From Verrucomicrobiota bacterium (GTDB taxonomy: Bacteria; Verrucomicrobiota; Verrucomicrobiia; Limisphaerales; UBA9464): DNA of 64,000 nucleotides. The stretch covers positions 1 through 64,000 of the forward strand of contig JAFLEF010000010.1 of the NCBI GenBank assembly GCA_017309115.1, given 5' to 3'. The position numbers were made by a program, and so were the translations under genes. The first letter of the stretch is position 1. Each line of letters opens with the position of its first letter. Below, piece after piece: positions 7,935-16,624 of this stretch. Under the pieces are notes generated by a model. It ran no database searches, was not told the DNA's origin, and was given only the letters and a program-made list of their open reading frames with translations.

Positions 7935-8354
7935 ATGACTGTCGGTTCCCCCGTCGCCAAGAAAAAGGCCCGAATCGAGATCATCCCGCTGATTGACGTG
8001 ATGTTCTTCCTGCTGGCCGCGTTCATGATGGTCAGCCTGTCGATGCAGAAGATTCACACGGTGCGCATGGATCTGCCCAGCGCCGTGGCGGCTCAAAGCT
8101 CGAAGAAACCCGACATCGTGAACATCGACATCGACGCGGTAGGTGATCTCCGAGTCGATCGCAAGCAAGTGACCCTGCCGGCGCTTGAGGAACTGGTGAT
8201 CGAACGGATGCGGGCCAACACCAACCTCCCGGTGTACATCCGAGCGGATAACAAGGTGAAACACGGTCGGGTCCTGGAAATCCTCGATTCCATGAAAGCC
8301 ATCAAGGTTCCCAAGGTTTCCTGGGCCATCGAAGTTCCCCCCAGCGGCGCATGA
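7935..8354 (+). CDS. exbD: ExbD/TolR-family biopolymer transport protein (second copy)
   Basis: 139 residues from the ATG at 7935; open frame exists upstream only as overlap with the first copy. The helix ARIEIIPLIDVMFFLLAAFMM with Asp21 is essentially the same as in the preceding gene, while the periplasmic domain (KIHTVRMDLPSAVAAQSS onward) differs. ExbD works as a dimer inside the ExbB pentamer, so two ExbD paralogues could make a heterodimer; this is inference. It starts 7 nt after the first exbD and overlaps the next gene by 4 nt (ATGA), a sign of translational coupling. Confidence 0.92.
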   Translation: MTVGSPVAKKKARIEIIPLIDVMFFLLAAFMMVSLSMQKIHTVRMDLPSAVAAQSSKKPDIVNIDIDAVGDLRVDRKQVTLPALEELVIERMRANTNLPVYIRADNKVKHGRVLEILDSMKAIKVPKVSWAIEVPPSGA

Positions 8355-9619
8355 AGCCCTGCTCGCTCGGCTGGTTCGCGCGAATCACCCCGGTCTTGGC
8401 CGGGGTGTTTTTGTTTGCGCCCGCTTGGTTTCCCCTGGCGAGGGGCGCTGATTGGCCGCAGTTCCTCGGCCCCCACCGCGACGGTACCACCCCCGAAGCC
8501 GTGGCCGTTCCCTGGTCTTCCGATGGACCGAAACGCCGCTGGAAAGTGGACGCCGGCTCCGGCTTCAGTGGCCCGATCGTACGCGCCGGTCGGGCCTATC
8601 TGTTCGACCGACTCGCCGATGAAGAACGTGTCCGGTGTCTCAACCTCACCACCGGAACGGTCCTCTGGGAACACCGAGCGCCGACCGCTTACGTCGACAA
8701 CTTCGGCTTCGACAACGGCCCCCGCGGAACTCCCGCCACCACAACCAACCGGCTGGTGGTCTTTGGCGCCGAAGCCCGGCTGACCTGCCTTGACCTCGCG
8801 GACGGCAAGCCGGTCTGGACCGTGGAAGCCGGTCGAACTCTCGGGGCTGACCGCGGTTTCTTCGGGCCAGCGTGTTCACCGCTAATCCTGAGCAACCGCG
8901 TGTTCCTCAATTTGGGAAACCAAGAAGGCGGAGGAGTAGCGGCCTTCGATCTGGCGACCGGCCAGCTGCTGTGGAAAGCCACGGACCACGAAGCCGGTTA
9001 TGCTGCACCGGTCCCTGGTCCGGCTCTGACGGCGGAAGGACCTCCCACCGCGCTTTTCTTCACCCGCGAGGGATTGGTTCAAACCTCACTCGCCGGAGAC
9101 GTCCTGGTGACCCAGCGATGGCGGTCACGTCAGAACGCCTCCGTCAACGCCGCCAGTCCGTTGGTGCGCTCCAACGAAGTCTTTCTCACCACCAGCTATG
9201 ATACCGGCGGCCTGTTGTTGCGCCTGAACGGCCGCACTGTCACCGAGATTTGGTCCAACGACGAAGCCCTGTCGGCCCACTACGCCACCCCTGTTCAGCG
9301 CGACGGATTCCTCTACGGATTTCACGGCCGACAGGAACGCGGGCCCGAGTTTCGCTGTGTGGAATGGAGCACCGGGAAGGTGCGCTGGAGCGCCGAGAAC
9401 CTGGGTGCGGGAACCGTGGCGCTCGCCGGCGACCGACTGGTGCTGTTGCTCGAATCTGGCGAACTCCTGGTGGCCGCCGCCGATCCGCGGTCCTTCCGTC
9501 AGCTCGCCCGATCCCAAGTGCTCGGCAAAGGCACGCGAGCTCCGTTCGCTGTGGCCGAAGGTACAGTGGTGGCCCGCGACACTCGGAACCTCTACTGTTT
9601 CGAAGTCAGCCCGAAGTAG
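8351..9619 (+). CDS. secreted PQQ-like beta-propeller protein
   Basis: 422 residues with a signal peptide (hydrophobic core at about 12-32, cleavage near ARGA-DW). The mature part opens with DWPQFLGPHRDGT, typical of the PQQ-binding-like propeller proteins common in Verrucomicrobia and Planctomycetes. Blade signatures recur as CLNLTTGTVLWEHRA, CLDLADGKPVWTVEAG, AFDLATGQLLWKA and CVEWSTGKVRWSAE. The fold is that of BamB and quinoprotein dehydrogenases; I see no evidence that it binds PQQ or has an enzyme activity. It overlaps the second exbD by 4 nt, so it is tied to the TonB system and may act in outer-membrane substrate capture or assembly (inference). Confidence 0.85.
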   Translation: MKPCSLGWFARITPVLAGVFLFAPAWFPLARGADWPQFLGPHRDGTTPEAVAVPWSSDGPKRRWKVDAGSGFSGPIVRAGRAYLFDRLADEERVRCLNLTTGTVLWEHRAPTAYVDNFGFDNGPRGTPATTTNRLVVFGAEARLTCLDLADGKPVWTVEAGRTLGADRGFFGPACSPLILSNRVFLNLGNQEGGGVAAFDLATGQLLWKATDHEAGYAAPVPGPALTAEGPPTALFFTREGLVQTSLAGDVLVTQRWRSRQNASVNAASPLVRSNEVFLTTSYDTGGLLLRLNGRTVTEIWSNDEALSAHYATPVQRDGFLYGFHGRQERGPEFRCVEWSTGKVRWSAENLGAGTVALAGDRLVLLLESGELLVAAADPRSFRQLARSQVLGKGTRAPFAVAEGTVVARDTRNLYCFEVSPK

Positions 9620-9667
9620 GCCGATTTGAGCCGATCTGGTTCAACGGCCTTGAAGGGTTCGCCGGCC

Positions 9668-10273
9668 GTGTCTGATTTGCGCGTTAATTCCTCACTCCAG
9701 TCGCTCCTGGATCGCGTCCGAGCGTGTACCGTCTGCGCGGCGCACCTGCCCCTTGGTCCTCGACCCATCCTTCGCGTTTCTGAAACGGCCACGCTTCTGA
9801 TTGTTGGCCAAGCTCCCGGTCGCCGGGTCCACGAAACCGGAATCCCTTGGAACGATCCAAGCGGCGATCGACTGCGGAGTTGGCTGAACCTGACCCGCGA
9901 CGAGTTCTACGACGAGCGGCGGATCGCCATTATCCCGACTGGTCTCTGTTATCCCGGCAAACTCCCCGGTCGCGGCGGGGATTGTCCGCCCCGGCCCGAA
10001 TGTGCGCCGCTGTGGCATCCGCAGTTGCGCGCCGCCCTACCGCGCATTCAACTCACCCTTCTCATCGGAGCCTACGCTCAAGGCTATTACCTGGGCCGTC
10101 GGGCGGGGACTTCGTTGGCCGACACCGTGGGTCGGTGGTCGGAGTATGGCCCGGAATTCTTCCCCCTGCCCCATCCCAGTCCGCGCAATCTGAATTGGCT
10201 ACGGCGACACCCTTGGTTCGAAACCACGGTGCTCCCGGCACTGCGGGCACGAATTCTGACCCTACCAACCTGA
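9668..10273 (+). CDS. uracil-DNA glycosylase family protein
   Basis: 201 residues from a GTG at 9668, with GAAGGG 10 nt upstream; a TTG at 9626 is an alternative. Motif 1 of the uracil-DNA glycosylase fold is seen as LLIVGQAPGRRVHETGIPW, followed by DPSGDRLRSWL, a central LLIGAYAQGYYL strand and the C-terminal LPHPSPRN loop that carries the DNA-intercalation/His motif. These are features of the small COG1573-like UDG families, which excise uracil from DNA. Cysteines CTVC near the N-terminus and DCPPRPEC in the middle might hold an iron-sulfur cluster, but the spacing is not the classic family 4 pattern. It stands apart from its neighbours functionally. Confidence 0.82.
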   Translation: MSDLRVNSSLQSLLDRVRACTVCAAHLPLGPRPILRVSETATLLIVGQAPGRRVHETGIPWNDPSGDRLRSWLNLTRDEFYDERRIAIIPTGLCYPGKLPGRGGDCPPRPECAPLWHPQLRAALPRIQLTLLIGAYAQGYYLGRRAGTSLADTVGRWSEYGPEFFPLPHPSPRNLNWLRRHPWFETTVLPALRARILTLPT

Positions 10274-10420
10274 ACTTGGCCTTTCCGTTCCGCCGACCGC
10301 CGATCCGCCCGCCACTTCATGATCGGTGAATGCACCGGTCGTTTTCGGTTCGAATCTCCCCGCCGCCAAGGCAGTCTCCTCGCCGCGGATCACACCTCCA
10401 ACGCCGTCGCCCTTCGTTTC

Positions 10421-11311
10421 ATGTACCGCTTCCCCCTTGGCCCGCTCATCGGTTGGCTCACTCTCCTCGTTGTCACCCTGGGGCGTCTTCAAGCCGACAC
10501 TGCCACATTCGAGTTCCGGGTGATGACCTGGAACATCTGGCACGGAGGACGGGAGGACGGAAAGGACGTGGGCCCTCGGCGCGTGATCGAAGTGATTCGA
10601 GATTCGAAAGCCGACCTCGTCGCCCTGCAGGAGACCTATGGCTCAGGCGAACTCATCGCGAAGGAACTCGGGTTTCATCTCCTATCCCGGGGAACCAATC
10701 TTTCCATCCACTCCCGATATCCCATCCTCGAGGACGTCTCCGTGTTCGAAGCGTTCAAATGTGTCGGCGCACTGGTTGAACTTCCCGGAGGCCGCCGACT
10801 GATCCTCTACTCGATCTGGTTGCCCTACGGAAAGGACATCTGGGTGAAAGAAACGCGAGCCCAGGAATCCGTCGCCGGCTGGCTGCAAGCTTGCCAACCT
10901 TCCGCCGCCGACCTGCTCAAGATCCAGCAGGAGATCAATGCCCGCTTAGCGGCGCCCAAATACCAGGGGATCCCGGTCCTCATCGCCGGCGACTTCAACT
11001 CCATGTCGCATCTGGACTACACCGCCGCCGCGAAAGCCGAGTACCGGGAAATTGTAGATTGGCCGACCAGCCGAGTCCTGCCCCCGCACGGCTACCGCGA
11101 CGCCTATCGCACGGTGAATCCCACGGTGAACCGACTCAAAGACCGAACGTGGTCACCCCGCTTTCCGGACCAGGAACAAGACCGCATCGATTTCATTTAT
11201 TTCCGAGGTCCGGGACTGGAACCGACTGCGGCAACCGTCCTCGAAACCCACGCCGAACGATTCCCCTCCGACCACGCGGCCGTCCTCGCCACCTTTCGTT
11301 GGCGCCCTTAG
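10421..11311 (+). CDS. exported endonuclease/exonuclease/phosphatase-family protein
   Basis: 296 residues from the ATG at 10421, just before a signal peptide (FPLGPLIGWLTLLVVTLGRLQADT). The family motifs are all present: MTWNIWHGG (metal-site Asn), LVALQETYG (metal-ligand Glu), IAGDFNS (Asp/Asn pair) and the C-terminal PSDHAAVLA (catalytic Asp-His). The fold hydrolyses phosphodiester or phosphomonoester bonds in nucleic acids, lipids or inositol phosphates; the substrate here is not evident. Export suggests a role in phosphate or nucleic acid scavenging. Its TAG stop codon is the first part of a repeat (tagcccggat) that also begins the 184-bp element at 17357. Confidence 0.86.
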   Translation: MYRFPLGPLIGWLTLLVVTLGRLQADTATFEFRVMTWNIWHGGREDGKDVGPRRVIEVIRDSKADLVALQETYGSGELIAKELGFHLLSRGTNLSIHSRYPILEDVSVFEAFKCVGALVELPGGRRLILYSIWLPYGKDIWVKETRAQESVAGWLQACQPSAADLLKIQQEINARLAAPKYQGIPVLIAGDFNSMSHLDYTAAAKAEYREIVDWPTSRVLPPHGYRDAYRTVNPTVNRLKDRTWSPRFPDQEQDRIDFIYFRGPGLEPTAATVLETHAERFPSDHAAVLATFRWRP

Positions 11312-11497
11312 CCCGGATTTCTCACCGGGGTTCGACGCGAAGATCCGCGAAACCCCGTCGGGCAAGGCAGCCGAAGCGAGTCCGAGCCGGGCTGTCTGGG
11401 AGCCCGTCGTCGGTTCGTCCGAGCTCCTCGCGATTTCACATCTGCCTGTTAGCGTCCAAGACCGGCGAAACCAAAACCGGCGTCCCGGGTCATTCCG
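11308..11497. repeat. REP-like palindromic sequence after a stop codon
   Basis: The stop codon of the preceding gene reads into ttagcccggatttctca, matching the terminal repeat of the element at 17357. A stem follows (ccggggttcg ... cgcgaaaccccg at about 11327-11356), then degenerate inverted segments. No coding sequence is visible. It may act as a transcription terminator or mRNA-stabilising hairpin, but that is inference. Confidence 0.6.
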
Positions 11498-12787
11498 ATG
11501 GCCTCCATGAACACAACCTTCCTCTCCCTGGGTCCAGTTCGGCTCGCCCTCACGGCGGGACTGGGACTGACCGTTTCCTCCCTCCTTCCCGCCCTCGCCA
11601 TCGATTCTCCCCAATGGCGGGGCCCAGATCGCAGCGGCAGTTCCTCCGAAACGGGGTTGCTGACGCAATGGCCACAGGAAGGTCCTAAAATGTCGTGGAA
11701 GGTGGCCCATTGCGGTTCCGGCTACGCCACTCCGTCGGTGGTTGGCGACCGAATCTATTTGTTGGGCAACGACGGCCTGGAGAATGAATCGGTTCACGCC
11801 TTGTCGGCGGTGGATGGCGCCAAGCTTTGGTCCACCCGGCTCGGAAAGGTCGGCAACCCCCAACAACGCCCCAATTTTCCCGGGGCGCGTTCCACTCCGA
11901 CAATCGTCGGCTCGAATCTGTACGCCATGGGATCCGACGGTGATCTCGCCCGCTTGGACACGGCCAAGGGCGAGGTGACGTGGACGAAGAACCTGCGCAC
12001 GGACTTTGGAGGCAAGCCGGGCCAATGGGCCTACTCGGAATCACCGCTGGTGTTCGACAACACGGTGATCGTCACTCCGGGCGGAGCCGATTCCACGGTA
12101 GTCGCTTTGGATGCCACCACCGGCCAAGTGCGATGGAAGTACGCGTCCCCTGATGCCGATGAAGCCGGCTACGCGTCAGCCGTCCTGGTGAACTCGGGCG
12201 GAACCCAGCAAGTCGTTCAATTGCTTTCGAAGGGACTTGTGGGCCTGGAGGCGACGACTGGAAAGCTGCTCTGGCGCTGGAGCAAGCCGATCAGCAAATA
12301 CGGCGCAAACATTCCATCCCCTTTGGCGGCGGGAAACTGGATCTACACGGCGGCGGCGGGAACGGGCGGCGGCGCCATCCAACTGCAACCCGGTGAAGGG
12401 CCAGGCTTCGCCGAGCTCTATTTCGAGTCCAAGCTCCCCACGGCCATTGGGGGGACGGTGAAGGTGGGGGATCTCCTGTTTGGCACGACTCAACAGTCGT
12501 TGCTCTGTTTTGAAGCGGCCTCGGGCAAGTTGAAGTGGGAGGATCGAGCCATCGGTGCGGCGTCGTTGTATCACGCCGGAGGATTGCTGTTCCTCCACGG
12601 CGAGAACGGCACCGTCGCCCTGGTCGAACCGTCGGCCGAAGGCTATCGCGAGAAGGGCCGCTTCACCCCCACCGAGGCTCCCACCAAGAGCAATCCCATG
12701 GAGAAATCCTGGGCCTATCCGGTCGTGGCCAACGGCCGCTTGTACATCCGCGATCACGGCACCTTGTGGTGCTATGCCGTGAAGTGA
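11498..12787 (+). CDS. secreted PQQ-like beta-propeller protein
   Basis: 429 residues with a signal peptide (core ALTAGLGLTVSSLLPALA, cleavage before IDSPQW); ATG 11507 is an alternative start. Mature PQWRGPDRSGSSSETGLL and later blade signatures (ALSAVDGAKLWSTRL, RLDTAKGEVTWTKNL, ALDATTGQVRWKYAS, GLEATTGKLLWRWS, CFEAASGKLKWEDRA) define an eight-blade PQQ-like propeller, a paralogue of the one at 8351. Such proteins are exported in large numbers in this group. No heme or enzyme motif is present, so the role (binding or scaffold) is unknown. It is not in an obvious operon; repeat DNA lies on both sides. Confidence 0.85.
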   Translation: MASMNTTFLSLGPVRLALTAGLGLTVSSLLPALAIDSPQWRGPDRSGSSSETGLLTQWPQEGPKMSWKVAHCGSGYATPSVVGDRIYLLGNDGLENESVHALSAVDGAKLWSTRLGKVGNPQQRPNFPGARSTPTIVGSNLYAMGSDGDLARLDTAKGEVTWTKNLRTDFGGKPGQWAYSESPLVFDNTVIVTPGGADSTVVALDATTGQVRWKYASPDADEAGYASAVLVNSGGTQQVVQLLSKGLVGLEATTGKLLWRWSKPISKYGANIPSPLAAGNWIYTAAAGTGGGAIQLQPGEGPGFAELYFESKLPTAIGGTVKVGDLLFGTTQQSLLCFEAASGKLKWEDRAIGAASLYHAGGLLFLHGENGTVALVEPSAEGYREKGRFTPTEAPTKSNPMEKSWAYPVVANGRLYIRDHGTLWCYAVK

Positions 12788-13200
12788 GGGGCAGCGGGCA
12801 GCGAAGCTACCGCTTTTCCTCATGGCTACTGACGCGTCAGTGCCTCCACATCACCCACCCGCAATCAACCCGCCCCAAAGCGCCAGAGGGCTGGCGCAGT
12901 CCAAGACGCTTCGCGTTTTCCTCCGCCCTTACCGCTTACCGCTTACCGCTTACCGCTTACCGCTTACCCCTTACCCCTTACCCGCGCCAAGCGCTTCCCT
13001 CTCAGCTCTCAGCTCTCAGCTTTTCCCCGCCCCCCCGGTGGGGCAAGGTTCCACCGAGCCGTTCGCATCCCGGCGAATCACGCGTCAGGAGTCCACCCAC
13101 TCACGGCTCCGCAGAGCGTCGCCCTACCGCTTACCTCTCAGCGTTTCCACCCGACAATCCGATTGCCGTCCCGGCGCTCCACCGTAAACTCCGCACACGT
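12788..13200. repeat. repeat-filled intergenic region with palindromic module R2
   Basis: 413 bp with no gene. It holds, in order, a 14-bp perfect palindrome (actgacgcgtcagt at 12828), a heptamer array of cgcttac (about 12927-12983, six copies followed by cccttac variants), three CTCAGCT copies (about 12999-13019), palindromic element R2 at 13037-13128 (ggtggggcaaggttccacc to cagagcgtcgccctacc), and a final partial heptamer at 13134. The in-frame open reading from 12535 that crosses it is not a gene. Confidence 0.85.
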
Positions 13201-13764
13201 ATGAATTCGACGCCGGCTGCGGCCGCTCCTGGGAATACTTGGTTCTACTTTACCCTGATTACGGTCTTTTCCTGGGGCGTGTACGGCATCCTGCTGCACA
13301 AAGGTCAGGTCCTCATGGGCGATCCAATCAACGGCCGCTACAAGGCGTTTCTGTTCGTTGGGATCGCGTACTTCCTCACGGCTGTGCTGGCCCCGCTGTT
13401 CCTGCTCATGAGCAAGGGCGCCGCCTTCTCCGGATACACCACCGCGGGATGGAGTTGGTCGCTCATCGCCGGGATTATGGGGGCAATCGGCGCGTTCGGA
13501 ACGCTCCTCGCCTTCGGCGCCAAAGGCACCCCCGCCGCAGTCATGTCGATCGTGTTCGCCGGTGCGCCGGTGGTGAATGCACTCGTGTCCCTCTGGCTGT
13601 ATCGCCACGAAATCGATTTCGGCAAGGTGAGCCCAGCCTTCTACCTGGGGATCGTGTTGGCTCTCGCCGGGGGTGGCTTGGTGATGAAGTTCAAACCCAA
13701 CCCCGCGCCCAAAAAGCCCGGAACGGCTCAGACTGCTCCGGTTGGCGCTCCGGCCAAAGCTTAG
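13201..13764 (+). CDS. small membrane protein related to DMT/EamA transporters
   Basis: 187 residues from the ATG at 13201; upstream in-frame sequence is repeat DNA. Five membrane helices can be picked out: about 14-33 (WFYFTLITVFSWGVYGILLH), 50-70, 85-108, 115-137 and 145-162, ending in a basic, proline-rich tail. This is about half of a ten-helix EamA/DMT transporter and fits single-domain DMT-like proteins that dimerise. The substrate is unknown. The next gene follows after 22 nt, so the two may be co-transcribed. Confidence 0.7.
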   Translation: MNSTPAAAAPGNTWFYFTLITVFSWGVYGILLHKGQVLMGDPINGRYKAFLFVGIAYFLTAVLAPLFLLMSKGAAFSGYTTAGWSWSLIAGIMGAIGAFGTLLAFGAKGTPAAVMSIVFAGAPVVNALVSLWLYRHEIDFGKVSPAFYLGIVLALAGGGLVMKFKPNPAPKKPGTAQTAPVGAPAKA

Positions 13765-13786
13765 GCATCGCCAGCGCTTCTCCCTC

Positions 13787-15010
13787 ATGCCGTCCGCTTC
13801 CGAAGCCGCCTGGGAGCGCTTCCAAACGCTGTGGGTCGCCGTGACCCACGCCAATCCCTTCTATCAAGCCAAGCTGGCGGGAATCTCCCCGCCGAAATCC
13901 TGGGCCGAATTCACCGAACGGGTCCCCTTCACCACCAAAGCCGAATTGGTTGCGGATCAACGGCAGCACCCGCCCTACGGCACCAATCTCACGTTCCCGC
14001 TGGACCGCTACACGCGCTGCCATCAGACCAGCGGAACTCAGGGCGCGCCACTGCGCTGGTTGGACACGCCGGAATCCTGGTCCGAGATGACCGACGATTG
14101 GGTCGCGGTCTTTCGCGCCGCGGGCATTGATCCGAGGGATCGAATTTTATTCGCCTTCAGTTTCGGACCCTTCCTGGGCTTCTGGCTCGCCTTCGAGGCC
14201 GGTCAACGGATCGGGGCCTTGTGTCTCGCCGGTGGCGGCATGAGCACCGCCGTCCGCCTTCGCGTCCTCCGCGAGAACGCCTGCACCGTGGTTTGTTGCA
14301 CCCCGACTTACGCCCTGCATCTGGCGGAAGTCGCCGCCGCCGAAGGAATGGATCTCACGACCTGCGCGGTTCGGACGCTTATCGTGGCCGGCGAACCTGG
14401 CGGCAGCCAACCCGCCACCCGGGCCCGACTCAGTGCCGCCTGGAATGGCGCCCGCATCTTCGATCATCACGGCATGACCGAAACCGGCCCGGTCACGTAC
14501 GAACATCCGAGGGAACCCACCCAACTGATTATTCTCGAAGACAGCTTCTTCGCTGAAGTCATTGATCCCGCCACCGGATTACCCCTTCCCGACGGAACCA
14601 ACGGAGAACTCGTCCTGACCACGCTGAAGCGCACCGGTTCGCCGCTCATTCGTTATCGCACCGGCGATCTCGTTCGCCGCGAACGCCGGCACGGCCACGC
14701 CATTTTGGTCGGTGGCATTTTGGGTCGGGTGGACGACATGGTGATCATTCGCGGAGTGAACGTGTATCCGACCGCGGTCGAGGAACTCATTCGTTCGCTG
14801 CCGGACGCGGGGGAGTTTCGAGTCACGCACGATCGGCGTGGAACCCTCGCCGAACTCCACCTGGAAGTGGAGGCATCCGCAGCATCAGCCCAGGTGCTGG
14901 CGGAACGACTCCACGAGGCTCTGGCCCTTCGGATTCCCGTAACTCCCGTACCCCCGGGATCCCTGCCCCGCTTCGAGCACAAAGCCCGACGCTGGCGGCA
15001 ACTCCCCTGA
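13787..15010 (+). CDS. phenylacetate-CoA ligase (PaaK)-like AMP-dependent ligase
   Basis: 407 residues from the ATG at 13787. The ANL-superfamily motifs are visible: the P-loop-like TSGTQGAPLRW near residue 85, the ATP-binding DHHGMTETGP, the YRTGDLVRRE motif, and a GRVDDMVIIRGVNVYPTAVEELI hinge into the C-terminal domain. These mark the PaaK branch, which adenylates an aryl acid and transfers it to CoA. The C-terminal PGSLPRFEHKARRW is typical of the family end. No other phenylacetate gene is nearby, so the substrate could be another carboxylic acid. Confidence 0.83.
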   Translation: MPSASEAAWERFQTLWVAVTHANPFYQAKLAGISPPKSWAEFTERVPFTTKAELVADQRQHPPYGTNLTFPLDRYTRCHQTSGTQGAPLRWLDTPESWSEMTDDWVAVFRAAGIDPRDRILFAFSFGPFLGFWLAFEAGQRIGALCLAGGGMSTAVRLRVLRENACTVVCCTPTYALHLAEVAAAEGMDLTTCAVRTLIVAGEPGGSQPATRARLSAAWNGARIFDHHGMTETGPVTYEHPREPTQLIILEDSFFAEVIDPATGLPLPDGTNGELVLTTLKRTGSPLIRYRTGDLVRRERRHGHAILVGGILGRVDDMVIIRGVNVYPTAVEELIRSLPDAGEFRVTHDRRGTLAELHLEVEASAASAQVLAERLHEALALRIPVTPVPPGSLPRFEHKARRWRQLP

Positions 15011-15036
15011 CACCAGGGCCGCCGAGCTTCCGTAGT

Positions 15037-15345
15037 TCAGAGCGCCAATTCCACGAGCACCCGGCCATTCTCCACCGTAACCGGATGCCGGGCGACCGGC
15101 AGTTCCGGCCGTGTGGTGCAGGCACCAGTGCGCGCGTCGAATTCCCAGCCGTGCAGCGGACAAAACAACCGGGTGCCATCAAGGTATCCCGCCCCCAAGG
15201 GTGCCCCGCGGTGAGGACAACGGTCATCAAGCGCGTGAAATTGCCCGTCAATATTGATCAACGCCAATCGGTGTCCCCGGACTTCCACGGTCCGGCACTG
15301 GCCCGGAGCCAGCGAATCGGCGGCAGCCACGTCGAACCAATTCAT
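15037..15345 (-). CDS. Rieske [2Fe-2S] ferredoxin-like protein
   Basis: 102 residues. The two cluster-binding motifs are CPHRGAPL (Cys43, His45) and CPLHGWEFD (Cys62, His65), with 16 residues between the two motifs, the layout of small soluble Rieske ferredoxins such as the NirD-like or dioxygenase ferredoxins. It has no signal peptide or membrane helix. It is the last gene of a tight minus-strand set (AlgH, nucleoside phosphorylase, TPR, Rieske), 6 nt after the TPR gene. Its partner oxygenase or reductase is not here. Confidence 0.9.
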   Translation of the reverse strand: MNWFDVAAADSLAPGQCRTVEVRGHRLALINIDGQFHALDDRCPHRGAPLGAGYLDGTRLFCPLHGWEFDARTGACTTRPELPVARHPVTVENGRVLVELAL

Positions 15346-15351
15346 GTCAGG

Positions 15352-15840
15352 TCAGGCTTTGGTTTCGCCCGGAGTCGGGGCGGCGGGCTTGTTCTTTTTC
15401 CACGGCATGTCGGGAAACTTCTCCGGGAGCTTGAACGCCTGCGGTTTGGGTCCGGCCATCTTGAGCTCGTCGGCGGCGGCGTCCGGCGCGGGCGAGGACG
15501 GGGCAGCTCCTGGTTTGCTCAGATCCTGCTTCCACGACGCAATGCGGGCCTGAAGTCCATGATGTTCGGCGGTCTTCTTGTCGCCCGATTTCATGTAGAA
15601 CAGCGACAGATTGGTGTGCACCAACTGCTCGTTGGGCTTGAGCTTCTCGGCCCGGTGCCCTTCTTGAATGGCTCGGGCGTAATCGCCTTTGCGGTAATGA
15701 CACATGGCGATGCTCAACTGGGCGTCGAAGTGGTCGGGATCCTGCGCCAGGATACCGTTCAGCTTTTCGATCGCGCCGTCGAAGTTCCCGGTCGAGAACT
15801 CGAACATCGCCTCGTCGTACTCCGCTTGGTGTTCGTCCAC
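15352..15840 (-). CDS. tetratricopeptide-repeat protein
   Basis: 162 residues from the GTG at 15840 (reading VDEHQAEYDEA); a longer start at 15903 is possible but would add a low-complexity leader. Two to three TPR units are seen at about residues 5-105 (AMFEFSTGNFDGAIEKLNGILAQ, AMCHYRKGDYARAIQEGHRAEKL, NLSLFYMKSGDKKTAEHHGLQA). The C-terminal third is Pro/Ala/Lys-rich and ends PWKKNKPAAPTPGETKA, probably disordered. It likely serves as a protein-binding scaffold. It lies 67 nt after the nucleoside phosphorylase gene and 6 nt before the Rieske gene. Confidence 0.8.
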   Translation of the reverse strand: MDEHQAEYDEAMFEFSTGNFDGAIEKLNGILAQDPDHFDAQLSIAMCHYRKGDYARAIQEGHRAEKLKPNEQLVHTNLSLFYMKSGDKKTAEHHGLQARIASWKQDLSKPGAAPSSPAPDAAADELKMAGPKPQAFKLPEKFPDMPWKKNKPAAPTPGETKA

Positions 15841-15907
15841 CCGGTCAGCCTGCCGCCGAAGGTCCCTGGCGGCAAGTCCGCTCCCGGTCACCCACCCTCT
15901 CACTTCC

Positions 15908-16624
15908 TCACTTACCCTTTCCGTGAGCAGCCTGCTGCAACACCGCCACCAACACCGACGCCAGCCGATCGGCCGCCGCGCTCACTCGGCGCTGGAACTT
16001 CATGAGCTCGGGAACCTTTCCCGGCGATTTCGCCAGCGTCAGCGCCAGTCGAAAGAAGTCGAGGGAATCATCAGGCTTCATCAACGCCCCGAAATCCAAC
16101 GGCAACGCCTCGTCAGCGGCATCGGAAATAACCCGCACCGTGGCCGACGAAACGCCCCGTTCCCGGCAAATCCGCCGAATCGTAGTCGACTCCATCTCCA
16201 CCGCCTGACAGCCGGTTTGCCGATAGACCTGTGCCTTGGCATCCGGCGTCACCAAGACCCGACGTGATTCATGAAACGCCAGAGCCCGGGCGCCCACCGA
16301 AGTCAGCCCCACCAGCGCGGGGAAGCCGGGATCAGCGTCATAGCCCACCGTGCCCCGGGACAGCGTCGGATCCAAGCCACCGGCAAATCCCGCCGTGATC
16401 ACCCAGCGCACCGACCGGCCGTCCAAGGCTTCGGTGGCGTCCGCGGAAGCCCGGCGGGTTCCCATTCCGGTGACCCGGACTTCCCAGGTTCCGTGCCGCC
16501 AAATCTGGCCCGACTGCCGAACAAACGCGCGCCCGGTCGTGCGGTTCCACGCGTTCCGAAACGGACCCGCCTCCTCAGGAACCGCAAAAAAGATCACTCC
16601 GTCCACCGCCGACTTCAATTCCAC
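15908..16624 (-). CDS. nucleoside phosphorylase / MTA-SAH nucleosidase family protein
   Basis: 238 residues from a GTG at 16624, chosen because GGAGGA lies 6 nt upstream inside the end of the AlgH gene. The phosphorylase fold is shown by ITAGFAGGLDPTLSRGTV, by VEMESTTIRRICRERGV (the conserved ME that contacts the ribose) and by VISDAADEALPLDF. The motifs fit Pfs-type 5'-methylthioadenosine/S-adenosylhomocysteine nucleosidases and the hopanoid-associated phosphorylases; the substrate cannot be fixed. The start codon overlaps the AlgH stop region by about 10 nt, so the two are translationally coupled. Confidence 0.82.
   Translation of the reverse strand: MELKSAVDGVIFFAVPEEAGPFRNAWNRTTGRAFVRQSGQIWRHGTWEVRVTGMGTRRASADATEALDGRSVRWVITAGFAGGLDPTLSRGTVGYDADPGFPALVGLTSVGARALAFHESRRVLVTPDAKAQVYRQTGCQAVEMESTTIRRICRERGVSSATVRVISDAADEALPLDFGALMKPDDSLDFFRLALTLAKSPGKVPELMKFQRRVSAAADRLASVLVAVLQQAAHGKGK

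Noticed and set aside
12535-13200. In-frame upstream extension of the DMT-like gene
   Set aside because: It lies in the 3' end of the propeller gene and then in repeat DNA; the ATG at 13201 has a hydrophobic first helix directly after it.
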